The translations under genes and the position numbers were made by a program. From Thiohalospira sp051746205 (lineage in GTDB: Bacteria > Pseudomonadota > Gammaproteobacteria > Thiohalospirales > Thiohalospiraceae), in assembly GCA_051746205.1 (NCBI GenBank), contig JBNJEU010000019.1:1-32413 (forward strand): a stretch of 32,413 bases of DNA, read 5' to 3'. Of this stretch, positions 17,025 to 26,056 are shown piece by piece. Every line of letters starts with the position of its first letter. The first letter of the stretch is position 1. The notes under the pieces were generated by a model. That model was not told the origin of the DNA, made no database searches, and saw nothing but the letters and a program-made list of their open reading frames with translations.

Positions 17025-17647
17025 CAGTTGGCCCCCTCTTCACTGGAGCTCTCGGCGTAACGATGGTCGTCGCGGATGACGCGCGGCACGTTGATGCGCG
17101 GTTCGATGCTCACCGGCTCGTAGACCACTCGGCCGTGCTCCTCGTCATAGCGCATCTCGACGTTGCCGCTGATGGGGAAATCCTTGCGGAACGGATGGCC
17201 GACGAAGCCGTAGTCGGTCAGGATCCGGCGCAGATCCGGATGGCCATCGAAGACGATCCCGAACAGGTCGAACGCCTCGCGCTCGAACCAGTTCGCCCCG
17301 GGCCAGACCGTGACCACCGAATCCACCAGCGGCATGTCGTCGTCCACGAAGGTGCGCACCCGCAGCCGCTGATTGTGGGTCAGCGAGAGCAGATGGTAGA
17401 CCACCGCGAAGCGCTCGCCGACCGGGGCCGACTCGCGCTCGCCATAGGTCATGTAGTCGATGCCGCAAAGGTCGATGAGCTGTTCGAAGCGCAGGTCCGC
17501 CGCGTCGCGCAGCGTGATCATGGTCTCCAGAAGTGCGGCGCGCGGAACGGTGAGGGTCACCTCGTCGAGACGGTCGACCAGCGCGAAGCCCGGCCCGTCG
17601 AAACGAGTGGCCAGCTGTTCCTGCAACGATGTCGTGTTCTTGCTCAT
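17024..17647 (-). CDS. nuoC: NADH-quinone oxidoreductase subunit C (30 kDa type)
   Basis: NuoC is a peripheral-arm subunit without cofactors that packs against NuoD. The 207-residue protein has the family core VYHLLSLTHNQRLRVRTFV and the signature FEREAFDLFGIVFDGHPDLRRIL in its second half, then GFVGHPFRKDFP. The ATG at 17647 gives MSKNTTSLQEQLATRF. The open frame extends 45 codons into nuoB in a different reading frame and was trimmed. It ends in a one-base overlap with nuoD. Confidence 0.96.
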   Translation of the reverse strand: MSKNTTSLQEQLATRFDGPGFALVDRLDEVTLTVPRAALLETMITLRDAADLRFEQLIDLCGIDYMTYGERESAPVGERFAVVYHLLSLTHNQRLRVRTFVDDDMPLVDSVVTVWPGANWFEREAFDLFGIVFDGHPDLRRILTDYGFVGHPFRKDFPISGNVEMRYDEEHGRVVYEPVSIEPRINVPRVIRDDHRYAESSSEEGAN

Positions 17648-17658
17648 GGGAGAACCGC

Positions 17659-18135
17659 CTAGCGTGCGATGGTGTTGGTGCGCTTGATCTTGTTGCGCAA
17701 CTGCATGATGCCGTAGAGGAGCGCCTCGGCGGTCGGCGGGCAACCGGGGACATAGATGTCCACCGGCACCACGCGATCGCAACCCCGGGTCACCGAGTAG
17801 GAGTAGTGGTAATACCCTCCCCCGTTGGCACAGGACCCCATGGAGATGACCCAGCGCGGCTCCGGCATCTGGTCGTAGACCTTGCGCAGAGCCGGAGCCA
17901 TCTTGTTGCAGAGGGTGCCGGCCACGATCATGACGTCGGACTGTCGTGGACTCGGCCGGAACAGCATCCCGAACCGATCCATGTCGTAGCGCGCTGCACC
18001 GGCATGCATCATCTCAACCGCGCAGCAGGCCAGACCAAAGGTCATGGGCCAGAGGGAGCCGGTCCGCGCCCAGTTGATGAGCTTGTCGGCCGAGGTGGTG
18101 ACGACCCCCTTCTCAAGAACGCCTTCTACTCCCAT
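17659..18135 (-). CDS. nuoB: NADH-quinone oxidoreductase subunit B (cluster N2)
   Basis: NuoB carries cluster N2, the last iron-sulfur centre before quinone. The ligands are the tandem Cys37-Cys38 (FGLACCAVEMM), Cys102 (MGSCANGGGYY) and Cys132 (VPGCPPTAEALLYGI). The protein has 158 residues. The ATG at 18135 lies inside the last codons of nuoA, giving a 10-base overlap. The longer frame to 18591 would read through nuoA out of frame and was rejected. Confidence 0.97.
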   Translation of the reverse strand: MGVEGVLEKGVVTTSADKLINWARTGSLWPMTFGLACCAVEMMHAGAARYDMDRFGMLFRPSPRQSDVMIVAGTLCNKMAPALRKVYDQMPEPRWVISMGSCANGGGYYHYSYSVTRGCDRVVPVDIYVPGCPPTAEALLYGIMQLRNKIKRTNTIAR

Positions 18136-18482
18136 TCCAGGGCCCCCTTCTTCCATTCGTAGATGAAGCCGATGACCAGGATCCCGAGGAACATCATCAT
18201 CGCCGCGAAGCCGAACCAGCCGATGTCCTCGAGGACCACGGCCCACGGGAAGAGGAAGGCCACCTCGAGATCGAAGATGATGAACAGGATGGCGACCAGG
18301 TAATAACGCACGTCGAACTTCATGCGCGAGTCCTCGAACGCCTCGAAGCCGCACTCGTAGGGGGAGAGCTTCTCGCTGTCCGGGCGACGGGGCGCCAGCA
18401 CGAACCCGAGGATCATCATGATCGCCGCCATCACGACGCCGATGGCGAGGAACATCAGTATCGGCAAGTAGTTTTCCAGCAT
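18126..18482 (-). CDS. nuoA: NADH-quinone oxidoreductase subunit A
   Basis: NuoA is a three-helix membrane subunit at the quinone end of complex I. The 118-residue product contains the conserved loop RRPDSEKLSPYECGFEAFEDSR in shortened form (LSPYECGFEAF near residues 41-51) and FLFPWAVVL in the second helix. It is the first gene of the 13-gene nuo operon. GAGGGCAGG lies ahead of the ATG at 18482, and a clear promoter lies about 80 bp upstream. Confidence 0.96.
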   Translation of the reverse strand: MLENYLPILMFLAIGVVMAAIMMILGFVLAPRRPDSEKLSPYECGFEAFEDSRMKFDVRYYLVAILFIIFDLEVAFLFPWAVVLEDIGWFGFAAMMMFLGILVIGFIYEWKKGALEWE

Positions 18483-18529
18483 GGGGCCTGCCCTCGTTGT
18501 CAGCCGGATTACCGGGATGCTGGCCGTCG

Positions 18530-18544
18530 CCCCGTGTCACGGGG
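18530..18544 (-). other. Hairpin in the nuo mRNA leader
   Basis: CCCCGTGACACGGGG on the minus strand is a palindrome forming at least five G-C pairs around a short loop. It lies about 12-26 nt after the predicted transcription start and about 48 nt before nuoA. There is no U-tract. It could protect the 5' end of the long nuo mRNA, which is inference. Confidence 0.4.
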
Positions 18545-18562
18545 ACGAAACAGTGGCGAGGC

Positions 18563-18591
18563 AGTCTAGTGCCGCTCCACCCGCCTGTCAA
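18563..18591 (-). promoter_or_regulatory. Sigma70-like promoter of the nuo operon
   Basis: A perfect TTGACA (18591-18586, minus strand) is followed after 17 bases by TAGACT (18568-18563), which matches four of six -10 positions. Transcription would start near 18556, leaving a leader of about 75 nt before nuoA. The spacing and the position between secG and nuoA make this the probable main promoter of all 14 genes downstream. Confidence 0.75.
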
Positions 18592-18675
18592 CCAACATAA
18601 TCCCTTGTTTTTAAAGCGCTTAACCCCTTCGGCCCGAGCATCCTCGCGCCGCCTGTTCCGTTATGCTGCCCGGAA

Positions 18676-19020
18676 CTATTCAGTTGGGGCGGGTACGTCC
18701 GGGGCCGCGGGGGCCCGTTCCCCGGGTTCGGAGTCGCCGGGCACCTGGAGCGGTTCCACGGTATCGGTCACGCTGGTTCGGTCGATCTGCTGGCCGGAGA
18801 GGTAGGCCAGGGAGAGGCTCGTGATAAAGAAGAGAGTCGCCAGCGTAGAGGTTCCACGACTCAGGAACGAAGCCGCACCCTGAGGGGCGACTTGTCCGGC
18901 CGAGGCCCCACCGCCGAAGGCGGCGCCAGCCTCGGCGCCCTTTCCGGTTTGCAGCAGGATCAGCGCCACCAGACCGATGGTCGTGACGATGTGAACCAGG
19001 AGAATCAGTGTGTAAAGCAT
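18676..19020 (-). CDS. secG: Protein-export membrane protein SecG
   Basis: SecG is the small subunit of the SecYEG translocon and aids preprotein export. The 114-residue product has two membrane helices (about 2-22 and 55-74). Between them is the conserved cytoplasmic loop LLQTGKGAEAGAAFGGGASAG, glycine- and alanine-rich as usual. The C-terminal tail is rich in Pro, Ala and Glu. It follows tpiA by 15 bp, the normal tpiA-secG pair. No tRNA-Leu gene follows it here, although one is common at this place in other gammaproteobacteria. Confidence 0.95.
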   Translation of the reverse strand: MLYTLILLVHIVTTIGLVALILLQTGKGAEAGAAFGGGASAGQVAPQGAASFLSRGTSTLATLFFITSLSLAYLSGQQIDRTSVTDTVEPLQVPGDSEPGERAPAAPDVPAPTE

Positions 19021-19035
19021 CGAGTCCTCGGTTAC

Positions 19036-19794
19036 TTACGCTTGGTCGGCCGCCCGGCAGATGGCCAGGAAGTCGTCGGACTTCAGCGAGGCGCCACCAA
19101 TCAGGCCACCATCGATATCCGGGTTGGCCATCAGTTCGGCGGCATTGTCCGCCTTCATGGAACCGCCGTAGAGGATGCGCAGACCCTCGGCCACGCCGGC
19201 ATCGTGCACAGCCACCCGCTCGCGGATGAAGGCGTGGACTTCCTGGGCCTGTTCCGGCGTGGCCGTCCGGCCGGTGCCAATGGCCCAGACCGGTTCGTAG
19301 GCGATCACGCCGTCAGCCAGTGCCTCGACGCCCAGCGCCTCGATGACGGCGTCCACCTGGCGGCCGACCACCTGCTCGGTGGCGTCGGTCTCCCGTTCCT
19401 CCAGGGTCTCGCCGACGCACAGGATGGGACTCAGAGAACCGTCGCGGGCGGCGGCGTACTTGCGCGCCACCTCGGAATCCTCCTCGTGGTGGAGGGTACG
19501 TCGTTCGGAGTGGCCGATGATGACGTACTGGCAACCGAAATCGTTGAGCATGGCCACCGAGACATCCCCGGTAAAGGCGCCCGACGGCTCGGGACTCACG
19601 TCCTGGCCGCCGACCCGCACCGGCGTCCCGGCGAGCTGCCGACTGACGTCGGCCAGATAGGGGGCCGGCGGACAGACGGCGATCTCCGCCTTGCCGATAT
19701 CGCCGAGGCCGGCTTTGATGCCGTCGAGCAGGGCTTCGATGCTCGCCCGGTCTCCGTTCATCTTCCAGTTTCCGGCTACAAACGGTTGCCGCAT
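19036..19794 (-). CDS. tpiA: Triosephosphate isomerase
   Basis: TpiA interconverts dihydroxyacetone phosphate and glyceraldehyde 3-phosphate in glycolysis and gluconeogenesis. The 252-residue protein is a complete (beta/alpha)8 barrel. The catalytic residues are visible: Lys11 in NWKMNG, His95 in IIGHSERR and Glu167 in AYEPVWAIGTG, with the phosphate loop YGGSMKADNA near 209. The ATG at 19794 has GGAGGAA six bases upstream. A GTG four codons earlier lies upstream of that site and was not chosen. The gene is followed closely by secG. Confidence 0.97.
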   Translation of the reverse strand: MRQPFVAGNWKMNGDRASIEALLDGIKAGLGDIGKAEIAVCPPAPYLADVSRQLAGTPVRVGGQDVSPEPSGAFTGDVSVAMLNDFGCQYVIIGHSERRTLHHEEDSEVARKYAAARDGSLSPILCVGETLEERETDATEQVVGRQVDAVIEALGVEALADGVIAYEPVWAIGTGRTATPEQAQEVHAFIRERVAVHDAGVAEGLRILYGGSMKADNAAELMANPDIDGGLIGGASLKSDDFLAICRAADQA

Positions 19795-19816
19795 CCGTTC
19801 CTCCACACAGGTTCGA

Positions 19817-19844
19817 AAATCGCCGCAAGCTTACCCTTGCGGCG
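19817..19844 (-). terminator. Hairpin after glmM, probable weak terminator
   Basis: CGCCGCAAG and CTTGCGGCG (19844-19836 and 19829-19821 on the minus strand) form a nine-base-pair stem with a six-base loop, followed by ATTTTCG. It lies 66 bp after the glmM stop and only 22 bp before tpiA. The U-tract has just four residues, so termination is likely partial. Confidence 0.5.
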
Positions 19845-19856
19845 CTCGAAAATCAA
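19828..19856 (-). promoter_or_regulatory. Possible tpiA-secG promoter
   Basis: TTGATT (19856-19851) and TAAGCT (19833-19828) are 17 bases apart on the minus strand. The matches to consensus are only moderate (four and three of six). The -10 lies inside the hairpin that follows glmM, so promoter and terminator would share bases. This is a tentative call. Confidence 0.3.
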
Positions 19857-19910
19857 TTTTTGTCCATGTGGAATCGGCATCGCCGCGCGAATTCTCTCGA
19901 CGGCCCCGGT

Positions 19911-21260
19911 TCACCTGGCCGCCTCACGGCGGACCACCTCGGCCAGCTCTTCCGCCACCCGGGAAACGGCGCCGTGATCGTCGCCCTCCACCATCACCCG
20001 GATCAACGGCTCGGTCCCCGAGGGGCGCAACAGAACGCGGCCATGGCCGGCCAGTTCCGCCTCGGCACCCGCCACCGCCTCGCGCACCGCCGTCGAGGTC
20101 TCGATGTCGAGCATCTCTGCCATGCGCACATTGATCAGTTCCTGCGGATACTTGTACATCCCCTGTTTCACCGTGTGCAGGTCCTTGCCCTCGCCCCGCA
20201 GTGCCGCAAGGACCTGAAGGGCCGCCACCAGACCATCCCCGGTACCGATCCGATCACGGCAGATGATGTGCCCGGAGGTCTCACCGCCCAGCTGCCAATC
20301 CTCCGAGAGCAGGCGTTCGTGGACATAGCGGTCGCCCACTTTTGCTCGCTGGAAGGGAATTCCGAGTCCGTCCAGGGCGTGCTCGAGCCCCAGATTCGAC
20401 ATCAGGGTGCCGACCACGCCGCCATCCAGACGCCCCTCGCGCTGGCGACTGGCGGCGATAATGTAGAGCAGCTCGTCACCATCGACGATCTCGCCCCGGT
20501 GGTCGACCATGACGACTCGATCACCGTCGCCGTCGAAGCCGATGCCGAGATCGGCCCCCCGGGCCAGCACCTCGGCGCGCAACGTCTCCGGATGGGTGGA
20601 GCCCACCGCCTCGTTGATGTTGAGCCCGTCCGGGTCCACCCCGATGCTGGAGACCCGGGCCCCGAGTTCCTGAAGAACCTCGGGCGCCACGTGGTAGGTC
20701 GCGCCATTGGCACAGTCGACGACGATGTGCAGGCCGTTCAGTTCCATGCCGAACGGCGCGGTGCTCTTGCAGAATTCGATGTAGCGGCCGGGAGCGTCGT
20801 TGACCCGCACGGCCTTGCCGAGCTCCGCCGAAGCGCGCGTCGTCATCGGCTCTTCCAGCAGGTCTTCGATGGCCGCTTCCATGGCGTCGGGGAGTTTTGT
20901 CCCCTCGGCCGAGAAGAACTTGATGCCGTTGTCGTCGAAAGGATTGTGCGATGCGCTGATGACGATCCCCGCGCGCGCACGCAAGGTGCGTGTGAGGTAG
21001 GCGATGGCCGGGGTCGGTAGCGGACCCAGCAGCCAGGTATCCAGACCGGCGGCGGAGAGTCCCGCCTCCAGAGCCGATTCGAACATGTACCCGGAAATCC
21101 GGGTGTCCTTGCCGATCACCACCCGGCCATTGCCGTCGGTTCCGGCGAGCACTCGCCCGGCGGCCCAGCCCAGGCGCAGAACGAAATCCGGGGTGATCGG
21201 CGCCACTCCGACCCGCCCGCGGATCCCGTCGGTACCGAAGTAGCGTCGTTCACTGCTCAT
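19911..21260 (-). CDS. glmM: Phosphoglucosamine mutase
   Basis: GlmM converts glucosamine 6-phosphate to glucosamine 1-phosphate on the way to UDP-GlcNAc for peptidoglycan and lipopolysaccharide. The 449-residue protein opens RYFGTDGIRG. It has the phosphoserine loop with Ser104 in VISASHNPFDDNGIKFF, the metal site DGDGD at residues 243-247, the sugar loop GGETSGHII near 320 and the phosphate-binding RPSGTEPLIRVM near the end. The ATG at 21260 gives the family N-terminus; the frame open to 21320 crosses a strong hairpin and was trimmed. It follows folP, the conserved folP-glmM order. Confidence 0.97.
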   Translation of the reverse strand: MSSERRYFGTDGIRGRVGVAPITPDFVLRLGWAAGRVLAGTDGNGRVVIGKDTRISGYMFESALEAGLSAAGLDTWLLGPLPTPAIAYLTRTLRARAGIVISASHNPFDDNGIKFFSAEGTKLPDAMEAAIEDLLEEPMTTRASAELGKAVRVNDAPGRYIEFCKSTAPFGMELNGLHIVVDCANGATYHVAPEVLQELGARVSSIGVDPDGLNINEAVGSTHPETLRAEVLARGADLGIGFDGDGDRVVMVDHRGEIVDGDELLYIIAASRQREGRLDGGVVGTLMSNLGLEHALDGLGIPFQRAKVGDRYVHERLLSEDWQLGGETSGHIICRDRIGTGDGLVAALQVLAALRGEGKDLHTVKQGMYKYPQELINVRMAEMLDIETSTAVREAVAGAEAELAGHGRVLLRPSGTEPLIRVMVEGDDHGAVSRVAEELAEVVRREAAR

Positions 21261-21286
21261 GCTGTCTCGTTCCTCGTCCCGGATTC

Positions 21287-21323
21287 GCCATGGTCCGGCG
21301 GGGTGTTCGCGCCGGACCATGGC
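21287..21323. repeat. Perfect 14-bp palindrome between folP and glmM
   Basis: GCCATGGTCCGGCG (21287-21300) and its exact complement (21310-21323) flank a nine-base loop. It lies between the folP stop and the glmM start on the minus strand. No U-tract follows on either strand, so it is not a classical terminator. It could be a REP-like element or an RNA stability or processing signal. Confidence 0.75.
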
Positions 21324-21338
21324 TTCCCCTTGTGCACG

Positions 21339-22163
21339 TCAGGCGTTGCGCACCGCCTCGATCATGCGGACCGCGTCCAGGGTCTCGCGCACGTCATGGG
21401 TGCGAATGATACTGGCATTTTGCCAGATCGCCAGTGCCGCCAACGCGACCCCCCCGTACAGGCGTTCCGAAAGAGGGGATTCGAGGACCCCACCGATGAT
21501 GGATTTGCGCGAGACCCCTACGAGCAACGGGAGTCCCAAGGACTGGAAACGGTCGAGATGCTTCATCAACTCGAGATTGTGGTCCAGGGTCTTGCCGAAA
21601 CCGAAACCCGGGTCGAGCACCACCCGCTCGCGCGGGATTCCGACACGCTCACAGGCGAGCACACGCTCCTCCAGAAACTCCATGACCTCGGTGACCACAT
21701 CGCTGTAGTAGGGTTCGTCCTGCATGGTCCCCGGCTCGCCCTGCATGTGCATCAGCACCACCGGAACGTCCAGCTCCGCCGCGGTGGTCAGAGCCTGGTC
21801 CTCGCGCAGGGCGCGGACGTCATTGATCAGCCCGGCACCGGCTTCGACCGCCGCACGCATGACGGCCGGCTTGCTGGTGTCCACGGCGATCAGGACGTCG
21901 AGTTCGCCGGCGATGGCCTCCACCACCGGGATCACCCGCTCGAGCTCGACCGACTCTTCCACCGGGTCGGCGCCAGGGCGGGTCGACTCGCCGCCGATGT
22001 CGATGATCCGTGCGCCGTTCTCCACGAGCTCACGGGCGCGGTCAATGGCCGCTCCCGGTGTGGCATGGAGACCGCCGTCGGAGAAGGAGTCGGGGGTCAC
22101 GTTGAGGACCCCCATGACCTGCGGTGAACGCAGATCGGGGGAGGGCTGTTCACTGCTGGCCAT
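21339..22163 (-). CDS. folP: Dihydropteroate synthase
   Basis: FolP condenses p-aminobenzoate with dihydropterin pyrophosphate in folate synthesis and is the target of sulfonamides. The 274-residue TIM barrel shows the pyrophosphate loop MGVLNVTPDSFSDGG (17-31), DIGGESTRPGA (55-65), INDVRAL (113-119), DPGFGFGKT (184-192) and VGVSRKS (215-221). The ATG at 22163 has GCGGAAG upstream. An ATG four codons earlier (22175) is also possible. The gene begins about 19 bp after ftsH, the conserved ftsH-folP order. Confidence 0.95.
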   Translation of the reverse strand: MASSEQPSPDLRSPQVMGVLNVTPDSFSDGGLHATPGAAIDRARELVENGARIIDIGGESTRPGADPVEESVELERVIPVVEAIAGELDVLIAVDTSKPAVMRAAVEAGAGLINDVRALREDQALTTAAELDVPVVLMHMQGEPGTMQDEPYYSDVVTEVMEFLEERVLACERVGIPRERVVLDPGFGFGKTLDHNLELMKHLDRFQSLGLPLLVGVSRKSIIGGVLESPLSERLYGGVALAALAIWQNASIIRTHDVRETLDAVRMIEAVRNA

Positions 22164-22182
22164 CGCTTCCGCCATGGCCGTG

Positions 22183-24120
<1,938 letters not shown>

Positions 24121-24194
24121 TTGACCGCCTCTTCCCTCTGCTGCGTTCCCCCACGGTCGGGGGGTAAAACCGGTGTTTCGTTCGTTTGGATACG

Positions 24195-24815
24195 TTACAC
24201 CACCGTGAAGTTCCGGGCCACCACATAGATTTCGGGGGAACGGTCACGCGAAGCGTCCGGTTTGCGGATCTTTACGGTGCCGAAACCGCGGCGCAACTCG
24301 TCGCGAAAGGGGTCGAACCCCTCGCCCTGAAAGGCCTTGGTAACGAAAGCGCCGCCGGGGCGCAGGGTCCGCTGGGCCAGGTCCCAGGCCAGCTCCACCA
24401 GGTTCATGCTGGCCGGCTGATCCACCGCCTTTACCCCGCTCATGTTCGGGGCCATGTCGGAGAGCACCAGATCCACCGGGGCGCCGTTCAGCACCGCCAG
24501 CAGTTCATCCAGCACCGCCTGCTCGGTGAAATCCCCCCGGAGGATGGTCACCCCGGCCAGGGCCTCCATCGCCAGGCAATCCAGGGCGACCACCCGCCCC
24601 CCCGAACCGACCCGCTCGGCGGCATACTGGCTCCAGGCGCCGGGGGCCGCGCCGAGATCCACCACGGTCATACCCGAACGGAAGAGGCCGTCCTTGCGGT
24701 CCAGCTCCTCGAGCTTGTAGACCGCCCGCGACCGGTACCCCTCGGTGCGAGCGCGGCGGACGTAGTCGTCGGCCTCGTGCTCCTGGAGCCAGCGCGTACT
24801 GGAACCGCGCGCCAC
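24195..24815 (-). CDS. rlmE: 23S rRNA (uridine-2'-O-)-methyltransferase RlmE
   Basis: RlmE (FtsJ/RrmJ) methylates U2552 in the A-loop of 23S rRNA late in 50S assembly, using S-adenosylmethionine. The 206-residue protein carries the SAM loop VVDLGAAPGAWSQYAA (51-66) and the K-D-K-E catalytic set: Lys34, Asp120 (LSDMAPN), Lys160 (VTKAFQG) and Glu195 (SPEIY). The start is a GTG whose G overlaps the TAG of the preceding small membrane gene (TAGTG), implying coupling. A 74-bp gap without a clear signal leads to ftsH. Confidence 0.95.
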   Translation of the reverse strand: MARGSSTRWLQEHEADDYVRRARTEGYRSRAVYKLEELDRKDGLFRSGMTVVDLGAAPGAWSQYAAERVGSGGRVVALDCLAMEALAGVTILRGDFTEQAVLDELLAVLNGAPVDLVLSDMAPNMSGVKAVDQPASMNLVELAWDLAQRTLRPGGAFVTKAFQGEGFDPFRDELRRGFGTVKIRKPDASRDRSPEIYVVARNFTVV

Positions 24816-25027
24816 TAGCGCTCTCCCCGGGACGCGCGGCGGGCCACCCGGCGCACCCGTGCGACCAGCCAGAGCGCAGCGGCCACCGAAAAGAGGCCCA
24901 TGGCCAGGATCTGCGCATCCGGCTCGGTGAAACTCCGATGGACCACGAGCCAGACGATGGGCAGCAGCACAACGACTACACCCAGGTCGATCTTGGTGCC
25001 GTTGAACGGACTCGGCGCCACTGTCAT
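24815..25027 (-). CDS. Small two-helix membrane protein of unknown function
   Basis: The frame encodes 70 residues from the ATG at 25027, with two hydrophobic segments (about 15-30 and 39-57) and a very basic tail (ARVRRVARRASRGER). I do not recognise a family. An ATG at 25078 would add 17 charged residues (MTESREKPDSVTRKRRT); it has GGGACC upstream and cannot be excluded. The gene ends by overlapping the rlmE start by one base, so it is cotranscribed and probably translationally coupled with rlmE-ftsH. It lies inside the otherwise conserved yhbY/rlmE divergent pair. It is probably real, given the coupling and membrane pattern. Confidence 0.65.
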   Translation of the reverse strand: MTVAPSPFNGTKIDLGVVVVLLPIVWLVVHRSFTEPDAQILAMGLFSVAAALWLVARVRRVARRASRGER

Positions 25028-25045
25028 GGTTCGCCGCTTGCGGGT

Positions 25046-25051
25046 TACACT
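25046..25051 (+). promoter_or_regulatory. Possible -10 element for yhbY
   Basis: TACACT lies about 35 bp before the yhbY start and matches four of six -10 positions. No convincing -35 hexamer is seen at the proper distance, so the call is weak. Divergent transcription of the small membrane gene would have to start in or near the same interval. Confidence 0.25.
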
Positions 25052-25085
25052 ATCGGGCTTTTCCCTACTCTCGGTCATCGGTCCC

Positions 25086-25385
25086 ATGTCTCTGAACAAC
25101 AAGCAGCGCAGCCATCTGAAACAGCAGGCCCACGCTCTGAAGCCGGTGGTCATGCTCGGCCAGCACGGCCTCACCGACGCCGTGGTCAACGAGACCGAGC
25201 AGGCCCTGGAAGCCCACGAACTCATCAAGGTCCGTATCAACGCCGGCGACCGCGACACCCGGGCCGGCTTCATCGAGGAGCTGACCCGCCGGACCGGCGC
25301 CGAGCCGGTCCAGACCATCGGCCGCGTCGCCATCCTCTACCGCCCGCCTCGCGAGCGCCCGGCGCGGTTGAAGCTGCCGCGGTAG
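25086..25385 (+). CDS. yhbY: YhbY family ribosome assembly RNA-binding protein (CRM domain)
   Basis: YhbY is a single CRM-domain protein that binds pre-50S particles. The 99-residue product begins MSLNNKQRSHLKQQAHALKPVVMLGQHGLT, carries the GxxG-type loop (LGQHGLT, 24-30) and has HELIKVRINAG (44-54), all typical of the family. The C-terminal tail is basic (RERPARLKLPR) and may contact RNA. It is the only plus-strand gene in the right-hand half, divergent from rlmE-ftsH and convergent with greA, as in E. coli. The frame open to 24900 upstream is antisense to the small membrane gene and was trimmed. Confidence 0.94.
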   Translation: MSLNNKQRSHLKQQAHALKPVVMLGQHGLTDAVVNETEQALEAHELIKVRINAGDRDTRAGFIEELTRRTGAEPVQTIGRVAILYRPPRERPARLKLPR

Positions 25386-25453
25386 GCGCCCACTGTGCCG
25401 GAAACTTCCCGCCGACCCCGGGTCCTCCATGACAGGACGAACCTCTCGCTGGA

Positions 25454-25567
25454 GCGGTATTCGGGGACCTGCCCGACCCGGGGGCGTCGGCCGCATGGAT
25501 GCGGCCGACGAGCCTACACGGATGTATTCACGGCGTCCCCCGGGGCGGGCAGGCCCCCGAATACCGC
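25454..25567. repeat. 114-bp palindromic MITE-like repeat between yhbY and greA
   Basis: Outer arms of 31 bp (25454-25484 and 25537-25567) are inverted copies with two mismatches, starting GCGGTATTCGGGG. Inside is a perfect hairpin, CGTCGGCCGCAT-GG-ATGCGGCCGACG in two arms (25485-25496 and 25499-25510), and an asymmetric 26-nt segment that reads GTGAATACATCCGTGTAGG on the minus strand. The element starts 68 bp after yhbY and ends nine bases before the greA stop codon. It resembles dispersed palindromes of gammaproteobacteria, from memory only. It may also end transcription from both sides. Confidence 0.8.
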
Positions 25568-25576
25568 CGTCCGGGC

Positions 25577-26056
25577 TCACTCGTACCGCACCTCGACGAC
25601 CTCGTACTCGCGCGTACCGCCCGGCGCCTCCACCCGGGCGATGTCGCCCTCCTCCTTGCCGATGAGCGCGCGCGCCACCGGGGAGGTCACCGAGATCAGG
25701 CCCTGCTTGATGTCCGCCTCGTCGTCGCCGACGATCTGGTAGGTGGTCTCGTCACCGGTCTCTTCGTCGACCAGGTCCACCGTGGCACCGAAGACGACCT
25801 TGCCGCCGGCATCCACCGTGGTCACGTCGATGATCTGGGCGCCGGCGAGCTTCGACTCGATCTCCTGGATCCGGCCCTCGATGAAGCCCTGCTGCTCGCG
25901 GGCGGCGTGGTATTCGGCGTTCTCCTTGAGATCGCCGTGTTCGCGCGCATCGGAGATGGCCTCGATGACCTGCGGCCGCTCGACACTCTTCAGCTGATGC
26001 AGCTCCTGGCGCAGCTTCTCGGCGCCGCGCACTGTCATTGGCGTGTTTCCGCTCAT
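25577..26056 (-). CDS. greA: Transcription elongation factor GreA
   Basis: GreA rescues backtracked RNA polymerase by stimulating cleavage of the nascent RNA 3' end through the secondary channel. The 159-residue protein has the N-terminal coiled coil (about 8-76), with the acidic tip residues Asp42 and Glu45 in REHGDLKENAEYHAAREQQG (38-57). The FKBP-like C-terminal domain ends EYEVVEVRYE. It is nearly colinear with E. coli GreA. The ATG at 26056 overlaps the TGA of carB by four bases (ATGA), so it is read as the last gene of carAB-greA. Confidence 0.97.
   Translation of the reverse strand: MSGNTPMTVRGAEKLRQELHQLKSVERPQVIEAISDAREHGDLKENAEYHAAREQQGFIEGRIQEIESKLAGAQIIDVTTVDAGGKVVFGATVDLVDEETGDETTYQIVGDDEADIKQGLISVTSPVARALIGKEEGDIARVEAPGGTREYEVVEVRYE

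Noticed and set aside
24121..24194. Possible heat-shock (sigma32) promoter or terminator before ftsH
   Set aside because: A five-base-pair C/G stem is present, but no U-tract and no CTTGAAA/CCCCAT pattern could be found.
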